From Actinomycetes bacterium (lineage in GTDB: Bacteria; Actinomycetota; Acidimicrobiia; Acidimicrobiales; JAKAOS01), in assembly GCA_021790615.1 (NCBI GenBank), contig JAJYGW010000246.1:1-23523 (forward strand): 23,523 bases of DNA, read 5' to 3'. Made by a program: the position numbers and the translations under genes. Below are positions 21,833 through 23,523 of the stretch, piece by piece. The notes beneath the pieces were generated by a model. The model ran no database searches and was not told where the DNA came from. It was given only the letters and a program-made list of their open reading frames with translations. Positions within the stretch are counted from its first letter, which is position 1; every line of letters begins with the position of its first letter.

Positions 21833-23119
21833 GTGGAGGCCAAGAGCGCACCGGTCTTCGGTTCGAGTTGCCGGGAGGACATCGTCGCGGCACTCCGTAC
21901 GTTGCTGCTCGCCCGCGGGTCCTCCGAGGAGGAGTTCGAGCGAGCTCTCGCCGAGGATCGGGTGGACCTCCTTGTCATCGACCGCCTGCTCATGCCGCAC
22001 GAGTCGAGAGACATGACCGGCCCCGAGATCAGCGAGGCCTCGGGTATGCCTCTCGAGGAGGCAGGAAAGCTCTGGCGCGCGCTCGGCTTCCCGGAGCCGG
22101 GCGCCACTCCGATGTTCAACGAGCAGGACGTCGACGCGTTGCGCACGATCCGCGGGCTCACCGAGCTCGGCGTCTCGGGAGCGGACACTTCGGTCCAGGT
22201 GACACGCGTGCTCGGTCAGTCGATGGCGCGCCTAGCGGACGCGCTCGTCGCGTCCGCCGACGCCGCGGCGCAGGACGGAGGACGTCCCGCGTGGGCGACC
22301 GAAGCCGGGGGCGAGGGCCTCCTGCTCGCCGAGGCCATCGCCTTCTCCTCCGAGATTGTGTTCCCGAGCATGGAGAAGCTGCTCGTCTATGCGTGGCGCC
22401 GCCACATCCAGGCCGCCGCACGCCGGCTCGCGTCCGTGCGCCGTGACGGCTCGTACGAGAGCTCGATGTTGACGAGGATGACGGTGGGTTTTGCGGACAT
22501 GGTCGGGTTCACGGCGCTCAGCTCGCAGCTCTCTGCGGATGCTCTGGCCCAGCTGGTCGATCGTTTCGAGGATCTGGCGCACTCCACGGTCGTGGGCGGC
22601 GGCGGCCGTCCCGTGAAGATGATCGGTGACGAGGTCATGTTCGTGGCGAGCCAGCCTCTCGACGCCGTGAGGATCGCTCTCTCTCTCGTCGACGCCTACG
22701 CGGACGACGAGCTGTTGTCCGATGTCAGGGTGGGCCTGGCTACTGGCCCCGTGCTCTTGCGGGAGGGTGACTTCTTCGGCAGCGTGGTGAATCGCGCCCA
22801 TCGAACCGTGTCGATCGCGGACGCCGGCACAGTGCTCGCCGGCGACGAGGTCAGGGCGGAGATCCAGGTGCTGCCGGACGGCGACCCCGACGACCTCGTA
22901 TGGGCGCCCCTCAAGCCGCGCGAGCTGAAGGACATCGGTCGCGTGAAGCTCTGGCAGGTGCGTCATGCCGGTACGGGTACCTCCGAGGAGCGCCGGTCCG
23001 GCCACCGGTGGCGCCGCCTCTCGGACATGAGCTCGGAGCTCGCCACGCTCCGCGCACGCGGGGAGCGCGTGATCGGCGCGATGGGTGTGGCTGACGGGGG
23101 TCACGCAGGGGCTTCGTGA
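21833..23119 (+). CDS. Class III adenylate cyclase with Rv1264-like N-terminal regulatory domain
   Basis: Makes cAMP from ATP; predicted cytosolic, with no membrane segment. Residues 1-205 are a helical regulatory region with a DVLLVIDRLLMP-like element (as DLLVIDRLLMP, 45-55) typical of the autoinhibitory domain of mycobacterial Rv1264 and Rv2212. Residues 215-380 are the cyclase homology domain with every catalytic residue visible: metal-binding Asp222 (GFADMVGFTALS) and Asp266 (KMIGDEVMFV), adenine-selecting Lys262 and Asp313 (EGDFFGSVVN), and the transition-state pair Asn320 and Arg324 (VVNRAHR). The K/D pair indicates ATP rather than GTP. The last 45 residues are Arg-rich and not part of the family core. 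In Rv1264 the N-terminal domain makes activity pH-dependent; whether this one does is unknown. Confidence 0.92.
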   Translation: MEAKSAPVFGSSCREDIVAALRTLLLARGSSEEEFERALAEDRVDLLVIDRLLMPHESRDMTGPEISEASGMPLEEAGKLWRALGFPEPGATPMFNEQDVDALRTIRGLTELGVSGADTSVQVTRVLGQSMARLADALVASADAAAQDGGRPAWATEAGGEGLLLAEAIAFSSEIVFPSMEKLLVYAWRRHIQAAARRLASVRRDGSYESSMLTRMTVGFADMVGFTALSSQLSADALAQLVDRFEDLAHSTVVGGGGRPVKMIGDEVMFVASQPLDAVRIALSLVDAYADDELLSDVRVGLATGPVLLREGDFFGSVVNRAHRTVSIADAGTVLAGDEVRAEIQVLPDGDPDDLVWAPLKPRELKDIGRVKLWQVRHAGTGTSEERRSGHRWRRLSDMSSELATLRARGERVIGAMGVADGGHAGAS

Positions 23120-23137
23120 CCACCCTTCCGCGCTTGG

Positions 23138-23143
23138 TAGCCT
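23138..23143 (+). promoter_or_regulatory. Putative leaderless -10 box of mosB
   Basis: TAGCCT lies 8 nt before the ATG at 23152. There is no Shine-Dalgarno, and the gap to the cyclase stop is only 32 bp. The gene could also be read through from the cyclase. Confidence 0.4.
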
Positions 23144-23151
23144 CGCCCGCC

Positions 23152-23523
23152 ATGGCTGACGCTCCGGGTCTGCTCGCCGACCGCCTTCTCGAGGGGTCGC
23201 TGGCGGACGTTTCCCTACTCGCCGACACAGGAGAGGGGCTCGACACCCGCCTGCTGCCGTCGGCAACCGTCATCAAGATCGGCGGGCAGAGCATCATCGA
23301 CCGGGGCAGGCGGGCAGTGTTCCCGCTCCTCGAGGAGATCGAGAGCCTCCTTCCGGAGCACCGCCTGATCATCGGCACGGGAGCGGGCACGAGGGCGCGG
23401 CATGCCTACAGCGTCGGGGTGGACCTTCGCCTTCCGACGGGCGTCCTCACCATGCTCGGTACCGGTGTGGCGATGCAGAACGCCCGGATCCTCGGCTACC
23501 TCCTCGCCAAGCACGGGATCCCC
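23152..23523 (+). CDS. mosB: Molybdenum storage protein subunit (MosB-like, amino acid kinase fold; partial, 3' end outside window)
   Basis: The first 124 residues of an amino-acid-kinase-fold protein. LLPSATVIKIGGQSIIDRGR (34-53), IIGTGAGTRARHAYSVG (73-89), LPTGVL (94-99) and QNARILGYLLAKHGIP (109-124) match the beta subunit of the Azotobacter molybdenum storage protein almost word for word as I remember it. That protein forms a heterohexameric cage filled with polyoxomolybdate or tungstate and uses ATP to load it. The UMP kinase family shares the fold and is the main alternative, but the GTGAGTRARH segment is characteristic of the storage protein. A partner alpha subunit would be expected just downstream, outside the window. 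Confidence 0.8.
   Translation, partial: MADAPGLLADRLLEGSLADVSLLADTGEGLDTRLLPSATVIKIGGQSIIDRGRRAVFPLLEEIESLLPEHRLIIGTGAGTRARHAYSVGVDLRLPTGVLTMLGTGVAMQNARILGYLLAKHGIP

Noticed and set aside
1..23523. CRISPR arrays, tRNA or rRNA genes, insertion sequences, integrase genes
   Set aside because: I saw no regularly spaced repeats, no cloverleaf-like or rRNA segments, and no transposase or recombinase motifs on either strand. The only regular repeats are the coding ones in the HU tail.

Overview
The window is about 23.5 kb of high-GC DNA from an actinobacterial chromosome. Most genes are closely packed. Several markers point to Actinobacteria: coenzyme F420 biosynthesis (CofC), a PafB–PafC WYL regulator, an HU protein with a long Lys/Ala tail, a TIGR03085-type DinB/mycothiol-fold protein, a class III cyclase of the Rv1264 type, and many starts with a -10 box only 7-8 nt upstream (leaderless mRNA). 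An uncultured or acidophilic member of class Acidimicrobiia is my best guess. That is inference; nothing here proves it.

Layout. 1-894 (-): 5' part of 4-hydroxyphenylpyruvate dioxygenase, cut by the window edge. 966-1534 (-): a wreck of a pyridine nucleotide-disulfide oxidoreductase, in three fragments and three frames. 1634-2287 (+): a four-helix membrane protein. 2333-3748 (-): glutamate decarboxylase. 3875-8807 (+): a genome-maintenance block with an Ada-AlkA fusion, Ogt, a TIGR03085 protein and a fused PafBC regulator. 8887-12893: a tail-to-tail pair made of a TrwC/MobF relaxase (+) and a VirD4/TraG-like coupling ATPase (-), with no other conjugation gene visible. 12996-17871 (-): a translationally coupled ABC operon of one large FtsX-type permease and two ATPases. 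17920-19467 (+): an acyl-CoA synthetase. 19662-20291 (+): HU. 20399-21773 (-): CofC and a PIG-L deacetylase. 21833-23119 (+): an adenylate cyclase. 23152 to the end (+): start of a molybdenum storage protein subunit.

How the genes work together. Ada-AlkA and Ogt overlap by 4 bp and form an alkylation-repair operon. PafBC, a transcriptional activator of the DNA-damage response in other Actinobacteria, lies just downstream, although I found no PafBC-type promoter motif in the window. The ABC genes overlap at ATGA junctions and should make one exporter or lipoprotein-release type complex. CofC and PIG-L probably share a transcript.

The most unusual part is the relaxase/coupling-protein island. 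The relaxase active site looks intact, but its helicase half has lost Walker A. The coupling protein has Walker A and B but no N-terminal membrane anchor. The two genes overlap by 70 bp in antisense. Their outer (promoter) ends share two short sequence motifs, and one end also carries a perfect 10-bp direct repeat. Second in interest are the PafBC fusion, whose linker looks like translated intergenic DNA, and the molybdenum storage gene at the right edge.
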